This document shows positions 1 through 11,826 of a stretch of 64,000 bases of DNA, one piece after another. A program made the translations under genes and the position numbers. The DNA is taken from assembly GCA_047967505.1 (NCBI GenBank), contig CM106540.1. The stretch is one strand, 5' to 3'. Origin of the DNA: Dipteris shenzhenensis (lineage: Eukaryota; Polypodiophyta; Polypodiopsida; Gleicheniales). Within the stretch, counting starts at the first letter, position 1, and each line of letters opens with the position of its first letter. The notes below the pieces were generated by a model. It did not search any database and was not told where the DNA came from. It worked only from the letters and a program-made list of their open reading frames with translations.

Positions 1-2320
1 CTTCCCATCTGTGACATCGTGGAGTTGCATAGAACTTGGGATGGGTTCTAAGACATGGAGGTGCATGCAGGTACTCTTTCAAGAAGATTACATCAAAGAG
101 CTTAGGACGGCACCAATCAAGTTGGGGATCCAACTTGCTTATCTAATTTTTAGTAATTTGATGCTAATGAAGGTTGGTAGGGAAGTTGTCCAAGGTCCAT
201 CCACCTCGAGTTTTCATATCCAGATATTTGCTCAAAATTTCCTTAATGGGGTTACTCGAAAGTGGTATCTCATCAAAATCATACCCATCATTGGAATTTG
301 GCATGAGAGTACGAATTAAATTATCCGAATCCTGATATTCAAAATCAATTACTGTGTCATTTTCTACTGATGGTAGCACAAGTAGTGTCAGAGGTGATGA
401 CGGGGCAGGGAGAGAATTTGGGGACATGGGGGAGAAATATGGAAGAGTGTTAGTTGTGTAAGGGGGAGCAGAGGGGAGGGGGGGAAGAACTAGGTAGATG
501 GTTTGACTAGCTTGGTAATCCTCAAAGGTAGGAGTAGCAAGGGAAGGGAAGAAGCTAGGTGTGAGGGGCTCATAAGTTTGTGACTGTTGAGTTAGTTGAA
601 AATGGCGAGAGGCATGAGCAAAGAGATGATGAAGGAAATAGATGTTAGGATGGAGCTCAGGGAAGGGTGGTAGTGGCAAGGGTAAGTGAGGTTGTGAGGT
701 TGGCAGAGAGAGTGGTTAGATATGGGAAGTTGGATGTGAGATATGCCGTGTCATATTTCGACACTTCTTTTTGTTGGTGCAATGGAATCATTAGCTGCAA
801 GGGTGGAATGTCGGTTATGTCATGCCTTGCAAATAATAGTGATGGCCTTTGTAGCAATGGTAACAAACCAGCAATAACCCTGAGGGGAGGACCCCATGAG
901 GCATACATATGCAATGAAAGCATCCGTCCTGAGTGCTATAAACCCGGCATGTGTAGATAGGCGAAAGATATTTTCTCATCTTTGCACAAGTCTTGGCAAA
1001 TTATGCGCAGAGTTTTGGTCCCTATGGAAAGTTCCCATTTGACTGTTGGATGAGCGGATATGATCCTGATTTGGATTTGCTTCCATTGGATAAGCACTCA
1101 TGCATTGAGGTGATCTTCCGCTTGTAGAGCAGCCACCACAAGCTCTTGGTACAACACCGTTGTGATTTGTAGTAGGGCTTCATTCGTGCTGTCTTCCATT
1201 GCCTCATTGCTATGCACTAGCAATTGGACTTCAAGCTTAGAGATGATTATCTTTTGGGATTGCATCTCATCCATTCATTACAAAATGTTTGGACTCAAAA
1301 AGGGGCCCTGTAAGAGAGCCCTTGGGCTAGTGACATGGAAGGATGAGTTGAATAAAATTGAGTATAATATTGGCTAGTGGAGGGCAATAGAATATTGAAA
1401 AGGGCCTAACTTTCTGATTTCTTTATTCAAATGGACCAAAGTTTGATGTAGGCCTCCCACTTGCTATCTCAACTCTCCCATCACGTTTTTGAATTGTAAC
1501 CAAATTGAAAAACCTAGTTTCCAACCAAACTGGCACCATTTGTCATGAAACCAAATCCTCCCATCCAACTACCACACTCCTCTCATTCTCTCTCATTTCT
1601 CTTCCCTCTCCCTCATTTATGAGATCCATTTTGAACTTTTCTTGCTCCAACCTTTTTTTCAAATCTGTTCGTTTCTTTTGAGTGGCAAGCTTCTTTCTCT
1701 ATTCTCCCTATCATGGGATGGAATCTCATGCCAAAATCTCACTATTTCCTTTCTTTCCTTGCATTTCCCTCCCATTTCACTTTCGTTCTTTCAAAACTTC
1801 CAAGATTTTTGAACGAGATTCACCCTACCTTCTTCTTGCTCTATCTGGGGTGCTTTTCTTTCAAATCCTGCCACTTCTTCTCTCATCTAAGATTCTCTTG
1901 TGATCTCAAATCATTTTCATGCAGAAACTTGAGGTAATCAATGTCCTAGATGAACCATGAATGATGTAAGGTGTTTCGAGCTTAGAAAGAGATAATGGAT
2001 GAGATTCTTTGAGAAAGGATGAAAGAAGATTGATTTTTAGGCATTGCACTTCCTTATGCATGAAAATCAATCTTTCTTTTTCCCATCTCTCAACATTGGT
2101 CTGTAAGGGGTCATGATTTCGAAGAACTTGTGAGGTTTTGGGTCTATCCAAGTAGCTTTCATGGAGGTTGAGGTGAGATATCCTTTGGAACAATGCAAGA
2201 TAGTGGAAATGATGAGATTTTAGATTCAATGATGTAGTTTTGAAGAAACAACTAGTTTGTAGTCCGTTTTGTGTAGTTGTGTTGTTTTCTTTTACTACAT
2301 TGTTTGAAAATGCTAAAAGA
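1..2320. other. Stretch without a recognised gene
   Basis: No known domain is visible. Two open frames overlap here: a proline/serine-rich minus-strand frame at 164-679 (171 codons), ending in an acidic segment, and a plus-strand frame at 667-960 (97 codons) with eight cysteines in its C-terminal 60 residues. Neither has a recognisable family, and the first has the low-complexity composition expected of a chance frame in purine-biased DNA. From about 1560 to 1900 the plus strand is pyrimidine-rich. I see no RNA gene or promoter I can defend. Confidence 0.4.
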
Positions 2321-2329
2321 TTTGTTTGT

Positions 2330-3862
2330 TTTGAAAGAAATTTAATGAAAAGTGTGCACAGAGAGGCTTTCTTACAAGAGAGAATAGTGCAACAGGAGTC
2401 ACTACACTCTTACTATGTGTAGTTTTCTACAAAAGATTATTTGAAATAGATTTTGAGATGTTTGGGAGCATAAAATTTGTTTTGGAGCAAGATCCATCAA
2501 CTTCAGCCTCCTGAAATACAAGAGGGGCCATTAAGGAGAACAAGTTTGATCATATTTTTTCAAGAATCGGGTACTATTCATTCACAAGTTTTTGTTTTTT
2601 TTAACATTTGAAAGAATTTTCATGAAAAGTGAGCTTGTAGAGGCTTTCTTTTTACAAGAAAGAATAGTGCAATAGTAAAAGAGCAATCTCTACACTCTTA
2701 CTATGTATAATTTTCTATTTTGAAATAGATTTCGAGATGTTTGGCAGCACATTATTTGTTCTGGAGTAAGATCCATCTACTTCAGCCTCCTGTAATACAA
2801 GAGGGTCCAGTGAGGAGAACAAGTTTGATCACCTTTTTCTCCAAAGATCTATGTTTCAAGAATCAGGTATTATTCATTCAAGCGTATGATATGTTTTGCA
2901 TTTAATAGTTTAACAATGTCTGTAGTATTTTGATGTGATTTGTGTTTATTTATGATTTACAAATTCAAGTGTACCTCTAAATTTGCTATACAAGTCATTA
3001 TTATTTTGTGTGCCATCTTTGTATGTAATATTACTTTTGTTTTATGTCATTTTATCATGTATATGTGCTAATGTTATTGATATTCATTATTCTTTAAAGC
3101 ATGTTTGATATAGTTTGTTTTAATTTCTGATTTATTTTACATACAATAGTTTAATTATGTTTGTTTTAAATTCTGATTTATTTCACATACAATAGTTTAA
3201 TTATGTTTGTGATATTTAATTATACTATATGTTGTTTTGTGTAATTTACTACGTTAATTGTCTTACTATGTTTGTGATATTTAATTATACTATATGTTGT
3301 TTTGTGTAATTTACTATATGTTTGTGATATTTAATTATATTTGTTCTGGAGTAAGATCCATCTACTTCAGCCTCCTGTAATACAAGAGGGTCCAGTGAGG
3401 AGAACAAGTTTGATCACCTTTTTCTCCAAAGATCTATGTTTCAAGAATCAGGTATTATTCATTCAAGCGTTTGATATGTTTTGCATTTAATAGTTTAACA
3501 ATGTCTGTAGTATTTTGATGTGATTTGTGTTTATTTATGATTTACAAATTCAAGTGTACCTCTAAATTTGCTATACAAGTCATTATTATTTTGTGTGCCA
3601 TCTTTGTATGTAATATTACTTTTGTTTTATGTCATTTTATCATGTATATGTGCTAATGTTATTGATATTCATTATTCTTTAAAGCATGTTTGATATAGTT
3701 TGTTTTAATTTCTGATTTATTTTACATACAATAGTTTAATTATGTTTGTTTTAAATTCTGATTTATTTCACATACAATAGTTTAATTAATTATGTTTGTG
3801 ATATTTAATTATACTATATGTTGTTTTGTGTAATTTACTACGTTAATTGTCTTACTATGTTT
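2330..3862. repeat. Nested tandem repeat (old 270-bp unit plus recent 585-bp duplication)
   Basis: Two generations of duplication are visible. An older diverged unit of about 270 bp occurs at about 2330-2600 and again at about 2600-2880; both copies hold the cytosine-poor block with the words ACACTCTTACTATGT and CTTCAGCCTCCTG. The block at 2754-3273 then recurs almost unchanged at 3339-3862, offset 585-589 bp, the difference being a 4-bp TTAA insertion near 3786. Inside copy one, a smaller unit around TTTGTGATATTTAATTATAC is itself duplicated (about 3207-3265 and 3268-3325). No coding potential is seen. Confidence 0.9.
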
Positions 3863-4031
3863 TTCTAAGGCAAGATCATTTTATTTATGTGATTTGTATA
3901 TGTGGTAATAGTTTTGTGATTTGGTATTATTATTTATTATTTATGTGATTTGTGTATGTGGTATTAGTTTTGTGTGTTGAATATATATGTTCTTTGCTTA
4001 TGTCAATATTATGTTGTGTTAGATAGAAAGT

Positions 4032-6774
4032 GTATGAAACCATGGAGGCCCTCTGAGGAAAAAGAAAAAGGTGGACATCCATTTTCAAATTGATGTAGAA
4101 AATGCACCATTTCTGAAGAGGAATGAATCCTCCTTCGCAAGTGAAAGGGATTTGGTAGCTCTTCAAAATCAAGGAAAAACTCATATGGATTTGTGGCTAG
4201 ATGGGAAGATATATCCAATAGATCCACAAACTGGTCGGCCCCTCAATTCCATGGGTTGACCAGCTTAATAAATTTTCTATGTAAGGGTGAGAATGGTTTG
4301 TTAGGATATTGTAAAAGGTTGATTGCTCATGGAGCAAGGATCCTTCACACCCACTATGAATGTTTGTTTAACGAAAGAGACAAAAGCATTTCAATGTTAG
4401 AGTCTTGGAATCAACATTTGGTATCATCTATGCAAGCTACAACTGTTTCAATGGCTATAAAAGAAAAATGGTATGATGGCATAGAGAATAAAAATCATGA
4501 ATTACAGATGCTCAGTTGGGAGAGCACACTGTAAATGTAATTCAATTATAGATGCAAAACACATCTCTTAAAGATGAGACCAGGAAATTGGAAAGAACAT
4601 TAGCATTCATGAAGGATACTCCTATGGGTCCAAGACTTCGTAAGAGGAAATTGCATCTAATGGATGAAATATCCAAGAAAAGTGGTCACTGGAGGCATCG
4701 AGTGAGAGCTTGTAGGACTATTTCAGAACTCATGTCTATCCATGATGAATAGTCTTGAGTTATGGGTGAAGTGTTTACGAAAAAAATGTTAGAGTCTGCT
4801 ATACAACATCCCAAATTCAAAAGTCTAAAATCAGAGATAACATCTGATTCCATGAGCAAAGTTGTGGAGCGATTCAATGCAACTAATGTAGAGGGAGTCT
4901 GTGACACTGCATGGATAAGTACCAGGGCATATCGTCTCATATTTATGAGTGTAAAGAAAGCATACCTTTCTGTAGGAACAAAAGTCAAAACCCTGCTAAA
5001 ACCCATCGATGTTGATAAGGCAAGGCATGCTATCAATTTGGGTGTACTTGATTTAGTAAGTGAGCCTCAACATGTATGTAGTACACTAACTATGAAAGGC
5101 AAGGCTGGAGAGTCCAAGGAATTAGAACTCACACTCAACAACAACTTTGTGATGGATGTTCAAAGAGTTTTGCAAGCCATGGTCGAGTTTTATGATATGC
5201 CTGTGGAAGAATGCAATGGTCAACTAAAGATTGTACTGAAGCTTGATGAAAGTGAGGGTATCAAAGGTCAAAAATTAGAAAGAGTCAGTTTGATATTGAA
5301 GGATAGAATATTGGACCTTCAAGTTGAGCTTGATGATGCAAGGCAATTCAACGTTCAATCAGAACAGGAGATTTGGTGGCTGGCTGCATTTGAGGTACCA
5401 TGGAAATTTGAATTTTGATTTGGTAATTTTTTACAGGTGCCAAAAGGAGTCACATTCAATTTTAAAGTGGTTCTTTGACCAAACAGATATTTGTGATCAA
5501 AGCTCATAACAATGGTGAGCTGCTTGAGGTTGAGGGCTATGGATCCTACTGCATAGAATGGCATCTAGCTGCTGCTGACCTCAAGACTATTAACTGTATG
5601 TTTAATATGGCACATGGAGCAAATATAAGCCATCCTTGTCCACATTGTGCATGCAAAAGAGAGTACCATTGCAGGCAAGTAAAAAGAACCAAAAGCAATG
5701 GGTTTGTGAACTTACAGAGATCGATCAGACAAAGGCACCATATCATGATGTTCTAGGGAAAGATCCATCATGGAGCCCAATTCTTGAAATTCCTCTTCAA
5801 AGAGTACACATTTGTGCCCTTCATGCCATTGTCACAGAATAATTGAAAAGCTAGTGCACCTATATATCATTGATGCATATAACTTGCCCAACAAGAAAGG
5901 GAGAGAATGATTGCAAGAATTGAAAAAGTGCTTTCAGATATAGGACTACACTCTAGGCAAGTCAAGATTACAAAAGATGAAAAAAGATCTGGAAAAATAG
6001 GCAATGTTCCTTGTAAGCCAAGTTTTGGAGGTGTCAAGGCTTTAAAATTTCTTTCTACAAAGAAAAAGAATGATAGGCTCAACCGTGCTAATGAGTTTGA
6101 TGTATGGCAAAAGTTACACAATGCCTATTGTGAACGAGGGAGAAAGGGGAAAAAAAGATTGGAAAAAGCTCAAGTTTTGTTAGCTCTTAATAGCTTGGTA
6201 CCTTTGCTACAAAAGAAAAGGTTCAAAGATGATGATGCACACCATTTTATCAATGCTGTGAATGACTTTAGCTAGAATATGGAGATCACTTGGGAAAGAA
6301 TCATTTCACACAGTACATGGTAATCTCTAACTTACATATTAAGATGTACATATTGATTGGCCCCATACTTATTAATTTGTTTTCTTGTTTGGCAGCACAT
6401 TTTATATGCACATGCACCATACATGGCATGGCATGATGGAAGCATTGGAGTGTGGTCCACTCAGGGCATGGAAAGATCGCATTGGCAAGCATGTTGTGCA
6501 TATAACTAAGTTAAGCCTGATGGTTCAATTGGTTCAATGGTGGTAAAGGCATATCGAAATAAGAGTAGTTGCAACACTAGCATTCAAAGAGTCCTTAGTG
6601 TCCCATGCAGTGCGAGATGTTAATGCTGAACATAGAAGAAGAATATACAATTCATCAAATGCAAGACACGATCATGCAAGGTTGCGTGCAACCCATCATA
6701 GAAAAGGGCGCATATGGGTGGAGTTAGATGAAATTGATGGTGTAGACTCTTCCAATGTGGATGCCCATTCATAA
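4032..6774 (+). pseudogene. Relic of a RAG1/Transib-like DDE transposase gene
   Basis: A multi-frame plus-strand coding track with stops and frameshifts. In order: a basic run RKKKKV (about 4056); a charged segment rich in heptad-like residues (4193-4749); a segment with two nonsense codons before position 4762; then a core resembling a DDE nuclease. Candidate D1 is in KLDESE (5245), D2 in AADLKT (5577). CPHC follows D2 by 20 residues. HxxxxH begins at 6396, and E is in QGME (6471), inside DGSIGVWSTQGME. The D1-D2 gap is about 110 residues and D2-E about 272 after removing a 76-nt intron. From memory, mouse RAG1 has D600, D708, C727/C730, H937/H942 and E962, so the histidines sit 25 and 20 residues before E in both. 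The C-terminal exon ends at 6774 after a His/Arg-rich tail. The reading frame is broken, so this copy is dead. An unnamed plant transposase family sharing the same fold is the alternative. Confidence 0.65.
6320..6395 (+). other. Predicted 76-nt intron in the RAG1-like relic
   Basis: A GTAATC donor follows the exon ending GTACATG, and a T-rich tract ends in TTGGCAG before CACATTTTATATG. Coding similarity stops at the donor and resumes immediately after the acceptor with the HILYAH segment. The splice leaves a one-base frame mismatch, consistent with the many small indels elsewhere in this relic. Confidence 0.5.
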
Positions 6775-6938
6775 ATTTCAAAATTTTTGGGCTCTATATA
6801 AAGGAATTGGGTCTCATTTTCATTTCATTGTTTTAAGAGTTCTCCCCTTCCAGACTCCAACACCCCCTCCCACTTGCCCTTAATCTCCCATCCCCCTCTC
6901 TCACTCTCGCACCCTCTCTCCCTCTTTGTCCATCCCCC

Positions 6939-8515
6939 ATGGCTAGGACAAAGCAAAAGGCAAAGAAGCTCACTGATCTAGTAGTTTCCTCTTCCGATTG
7001 GAGCTCCTCCAGCGACGATGATTCACCCCCCCCCCAGAACACCCCTGTCAGAAGCTTCCAATGTGGAAGCCATAGAAGCCCCAAGAAGATACGGAGGAGA
7101 CAGAATTAGAGAATGAAGAGACCTAAAAAATACATGAGGAGTAGAAGTCGAAGAAGCATGTGGAGCAGCAAGTAGCAAATGTATGCAACTTGGTAATGTC
7201 TATGAAGACAACAGGTGCTAAGATTGCAGTTGACCATGGAACCAAGTAGGTAGGCGCCCAACCCACCACCAATGTAGCACCCAATTTGATGATGGGACCA
7301 CTGATCATGTATTTTTTATGCTAGAACCTAAGCCTTGCCCATTTTGGGTTCTGCATGTTAGACTTTCTAGACCAACTAGGACCCATTGCTTGCATACGAG
7401 ATCATGAAGGTAGTGCCTACAAGAGAAAAATGCTGATCCACAAACCATTGAGCAAGGAGTAAATGCAAAAGAACCCTCCAGGGCAGACAAAAGCATTCCA
7501 ACGATGTCTTAGATACATTGATATCCATGGCTATGCCAGGAGAGCTATTACAACCTGATCCAAACTTTTTGTCCGTAATCCACACTCTAGCCTTGGTGAA
7601 GTGGCAAACCAACCATCAACTACGATATGTCCCACTTCAAGCTAGAGGGTTTAGACAAAAGAAATTTAGCACAAAACTTGAGAATGAGGAAAATTGTATG
7701 CCAATAGAGTAGAGGGATTGAACCCCATAGCCGAGGAACCAGAAAAACAATTTGACGAGAAACAACAATTCAATAACACCCATAGTAGCCCACAATTTTT
7801 GAAGCTAGTAGCACCTCAAGGGGTAGTTGGAACAATCACGCTCTAGGAAGTGCTAAAACAAGATTACCAAAGGCATATAATCAGACAACAACAATTTTAG
7901 ATGAACTTCTCATCTGAAGATTTAGGAGGACCAAGCAGAGGACTGAACCCATCTTGAGAATTCAATTTTGGACAAACCAATATAACAATCTCAGTAAATC
8001 TAGCAAATCAAAGCAATCTGGTAAGTCAACAAAATCCAACAACACAATTAAATCTGGTAAATCAATGAATTTTGGTAAGTCATCCAAATCTAAAAGTACA
8101 AGCAAATCCCCATCATCCCATTGAATCCAATAAGCCAATTGAATCCAAATACACAATCTAAGCCAACAACGGAATCGAATCTAGTAATGTAATCACTTTC
8201 AAAAGGAATAGTGAATCTAGTAGGCCCAAAAGTGCCACCAATTCCACCAGCTCCACCAATTGCACTAGCCAATCCAATGAATCCAAATGCAACCAATCTG
8301 AAGTTAAGTTTGTAGAGTTTAAGGGTCATAAGAAAGACGATGCCAATAACCATGTGGCATAGTTTGAAACCCAATGGTAGATGAGTGGTTTTGATACTAT
8401 GTTTGGATATGCTGAAAAACTATAGCAATTTATGGGCACCTTGAGTGGTCGGGCCATGAGCTGCTGGTTCAACTTGTATGGATTAGCCCAATTTACAGAC
8501 TATGCGTTTGCATGA
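6939..8515 (+). pseudogene. Gypsy-type retrotransposon gag relic
   Basis: A short plus-strand start encodes a basic then acidic N-terminus (MARTKQKAKK, followed by a run of Ser and Asp) before the frame breaks near 7030. An Asn/Ser-rich low-complexity stretch follows at about 7960-8290. The diagnostic part is 8300-8515. There a single frame reads as a retrotransposon gag domain: F-E-x-Q-W, then G-Y-A-E-K-L, Q-F-M-G-T-L-S-G-R-A-M-S, a tryptophan, and G-L-A-Q-F. Three in-frame TAG codons at 8360, 8378 and 8423 each replace an expected Gln, and TGA at 8513 ends the match. No LTR was found. Gag proteins of this class form the particle that packages element RNA. Confidence 0.6.
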
Positions 8516-8639
8516 GTTCATCCTTTGAGAGTTCCAATGACTCTTTGAGCAATCTTTTTTGCCATCTACCACTCGTTCAACCCCATGGAGTCCAGCCAGA
8601 CCCATGTCTCCCACAACAAAAGACCATGGGCATAGGGCA

Positions 8640-9600
8640 GTTGGGTGTCACAATGCTTATTATGGCATCTTAGTCGATCTCCATTATGGCCAAAAGCCCC
8701 AAGGAGAGCAGGACTAAGGAGCGCTGGACCAAGAAGGCAAGGGGACCAGACTGAGCAGATCTATGATGATCTAATGAACTTCAACGACCCAAGTTCTGAT
8801 CACACATCTCAATCCTAACATCCCATCCCTTACATATCCCAGCACATTGCCTCCCTCCTCACATCTCAAAAGCGCAAGCAAGCCTTTAGAGTAGCAATGG
8901 CCCCATTTGCTACCAACTAGATAGACGTACAAGCAGCCTTGGGTCACTATGCCAACCCAGCCTACTGCTCTCCATCAAAGTACAAACAGTTATAGGAGCA
9001 GGCACCTACACATGCCAACCTTATGGAGGACACTTCATGGACTTCCTGGTCCATGGGCTTAACATTTCGCACAATATCTACAAAAGGCAGATAGAAGCGC
9101 ATGCAGAAGCCTTGACAACACGGGCCCAAGACAAGGAGTGAATCCAAATGCGAGCGAAGAGCTCCAATTAGCCTAGAGTTGCATTGTCAATATAGAGGCA
9201 ATGGACGAGACCTTGGAGGAAGCAGCGCACAAATCCCGAGAGCTAGTTGCAACCTTGCAAGAAAGGAATGAGGCCCTCGAACATGAGCTATCGTGAAAAT
9301 AGCCGACGGGCCAATACCAACTTCCTCTAGATGAATGAAGCAGAGTTGCCCTTGAGCAATACCGACAGGAGGCCAAGAGGTCACAGCAGGCCATGCATCA
9401 TCAAATTGAAGCCCTACATGCCTCCAATCAACAACAATTGGAGAAATACAACCAACTGTACCACCAACTGGAGCTCGTAAAAGAGGTCAAAATGGACAAT
9501 CAATGGGAGGAAGAATATGAATAGGTAGTAGAAGCATCGGCCAAGATCAGCACCCATGCCCTCCAATCCCGCACAATGGAAGACACCTTCCACTTCAATA
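8640..9600 (+). pseudogene. Decayed glutamine-rich coiled-coil ORF
   Basis: Plus-strand segments with a few stops read as a heptad-patterned protein, for example a stretch with ETLEEAAHKSRELVATLQ at about 9200 and one with EALHASNQQQLEKYNQLY at about 9410, rich in Gln, Glu and Leu. It lies downstream of the Gypsy gag relic on the same strand and could be a later part of that element or of a separate retroelement. I cannot name the family. Coiled coils of this kind occur in retroelement accessory ORFs. Confidence 0.35.
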
Positions 9601-10529
9601 TTCTTAGAATCTCCTCTATCCCCAATATCACCTAGATCTCACTAACCCCCTTCTGCCCACATACATTTTTATGTCATCTGTCGCCATTCTATCCACACAC
9701 ATCCAATTTTATCCATGGCCTTTTTGGCAGTGACCTTCAATTCCCAAGAGGACCATGACATCTGTCATCTCCCCCTACACCCCATCCTCCTCAATTTTTG
9801 TAGCTGTTGCAAATGCATACTTGAGTCCCCAATTTTTCCTGTAGACTCTTAGATTCTAGAACTCTCTAAGACTAATGACCTCCCTACTTGGGTGTGCTCC
9901 CCACAGTGGATGCATGAATGTGCTAGAGAGAGGAGGCACAACAGACCTACCAACCTCTTTTGGTGTGTGGAGTGGTACAATACCCTCCCACTAGAACCCT
10001 CCAGCTGTATAATAAGGTCTTAGAAGCCATGTGGGATGCGACCCATTGACCCAAGGACAAAGGTGGCTACATTGAGCCAAACCCCTCTCAAGTTCCCACT
10101 ACTGGATGATGAAGTAGGGATTCAGCCTGCTTGGAGGGTACCATTTTTGAAAAAGCAAGAATTTTGAATCCACTATTGTAATGCCTTCCGCTCCCACCAT
10201 ATACAACCCATATATATGCCAATGCCCCGCCAATGGAAGTGGTCTGTCTTTCAGGAATTGTGGGAGAATGACTCTAATGTTGTCGACAAATTTCACCATT
10301 TTAACTTTCCCCCTGTCGGCACAGTGTACGACCTTATCACAGATGCAAGACTAAGTTATCGGTCCCACCATAGTCACTACAATTCATTACTTCCGCCTCC
10401 TCATCTCTTTGTTACATGAGGTTCTAGAGCAACATCTCATGCTCAAAGAATGTAATTTGCGACTCCTCCATGAAATCTTCTTCAACATGGATGAAGGGCC
10501 CACCTTTAAACACTAATGGAAGAGTTGGA
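9601..10529 (+). other. Low-information stretch with short coding scraps
   Basis: One frame at 10216-10419 reads 67 codons with several Trp, Phe and Asp residues, and fragments upstream (about 9840-10130) look coding-like but are interrupted by stops. No domain is recognised. It probably belongs to the retroelement debris on both sides. Confidence 0.3.
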
Positions 10530-11321
10530 AACATAATGTTAAATGCATGTGTCTTTTAGGGAAGTCCATGAGAAGTTCAAAAAGCACATGCATAACAAGC
10601 TTATCAGACTGTAGACTAAAGTTAGACAACTAACTGATGAGAAAACAATGTGTACTCAGGAGAGGATCCAGCTATTATGCACCAAAAGGAAGCTCATGGC
10701 AAAGAAGTAGCCAGTATGTTAATGGGAGAGCTACAACAATAGAATGCACAGATTATGGAGAAAATAGAAAAACTAAGAAAAACAAATATTGTTGAGGACC
10801 TCCAAAGGTGGCTGACAGTGTTGAAAAATAGTTTCACAGAATAGTTGGATATATTGTTGAAAGGAAATGCAAAGTTTTCTATTGATAATATAACATTGCA
10901 CACCAGGTTGGATTCCTTATCAGAAGTGGAGGCTCAAATTAGAGTCATGAATGATGATGGCACACTAGAAATTGAAGGCATGTTTATGAGTAGTAAAAGT
11001 GTAGAACTTTAGAGGAGACTCTATGATTACATGATCAAGCTATGACTTAATATCAAAGAAAAAATGATCATCACACTGGAGCAACCGTTTGAGGAGCATA
11101 TCAAAACTACATAATCAATTAGAGTAACAATGTTACAGGAGCAACTAGAAGAATTACAGAAGGAGTTATATGCAGAAAAGAAATCCAAACAGGCCATGTT
11201 GGTAGCATCCATGATAGAGCTGGGGGAATCTCAATTTACAGAAGATGAACTAAGAACAACTAAGGAGCGAGAGGTCATTAGCGCCTTTGCAGCTAAAATG
11301 GGAATAGATACAGTGATTTAG
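10530..11321 (+). pseudogene. Decayed coiled-coil protein ORF
   Basis: One frame from about 10755 to 11321 is coherent apart from four stops; upstream (10530-10740) the track continues in shifted frames. The composition is that of a long coiled coil: MEKIEKLRKTNIVEDLQR near 10755 and LQEQLEELQKELYAEKKSKQ near 11133. The final intact piece (11130-11321) ends in an acidic then mixed tail. No catalytic motif is present. It precedes the LINE relic at 11827 on the same strand, so it may be a LINE ORF1-like protein, or the tail of the upstream Gypsy-like element. Function unknown. Confidence 0.35.
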
Positions 11322-11826
11322 TTGAAAAGGAAGAGGAAGGGGATGCACAGACAGTAGTAATTGTACACACATAGTTTAATGATGAATAGGAGGACTTTGA
11401 CTTACAAGCATTTACAGCATAGAGTTAGTTGATATAATTTGTCATTTTTCAGAGCAGAATAAACAAGCAGGTATAGTGGATTCATTCGGGAAGGCCAGAA
11501 GGACACGTTGGGCCAGTTTCTTTGCAGACAGAGTTGAAGAAGCCAGTAGCCAGCTAAGGTTGCAGATATTTGTTGACCACCCACATTTCACCCAACTAAT
11601 CTTTTAGATAAGTAAATGTTTCTTCCTTATCAAAATCATCAAAGCTACGTTTTTTAACACAACTTGTCATCACCAAACACTGATCAATTGTCTTTTTAGA
11701 CATAGAAACATACAATCAAGATATGCTTAAATTTTGTATATAGTTTCAAATTTTCCATAAGATAGAATAATACTGGATTCAAAATATTTTTTTTGTAATC
11801 CATATAAGTAGCTGTGTGGGAGTAGT

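Noticed and set aside
164-679. 171-codon minus-strand Pro/Ser-rich frame
   Set aside because: Not listed as a gene: no domain, biased composition, and no partner features nearby.
5395-5436. 42-nt GT..AG intron in the RAG1-like relic
   Set aside because: Donor and acceptor words are present (GAGGTACC, TTTTTTACAG) but 42 nt is shorter than plant introns usually are; a small indel explains the frame break better, although a real intron reduced by deletion cannot be excluded.
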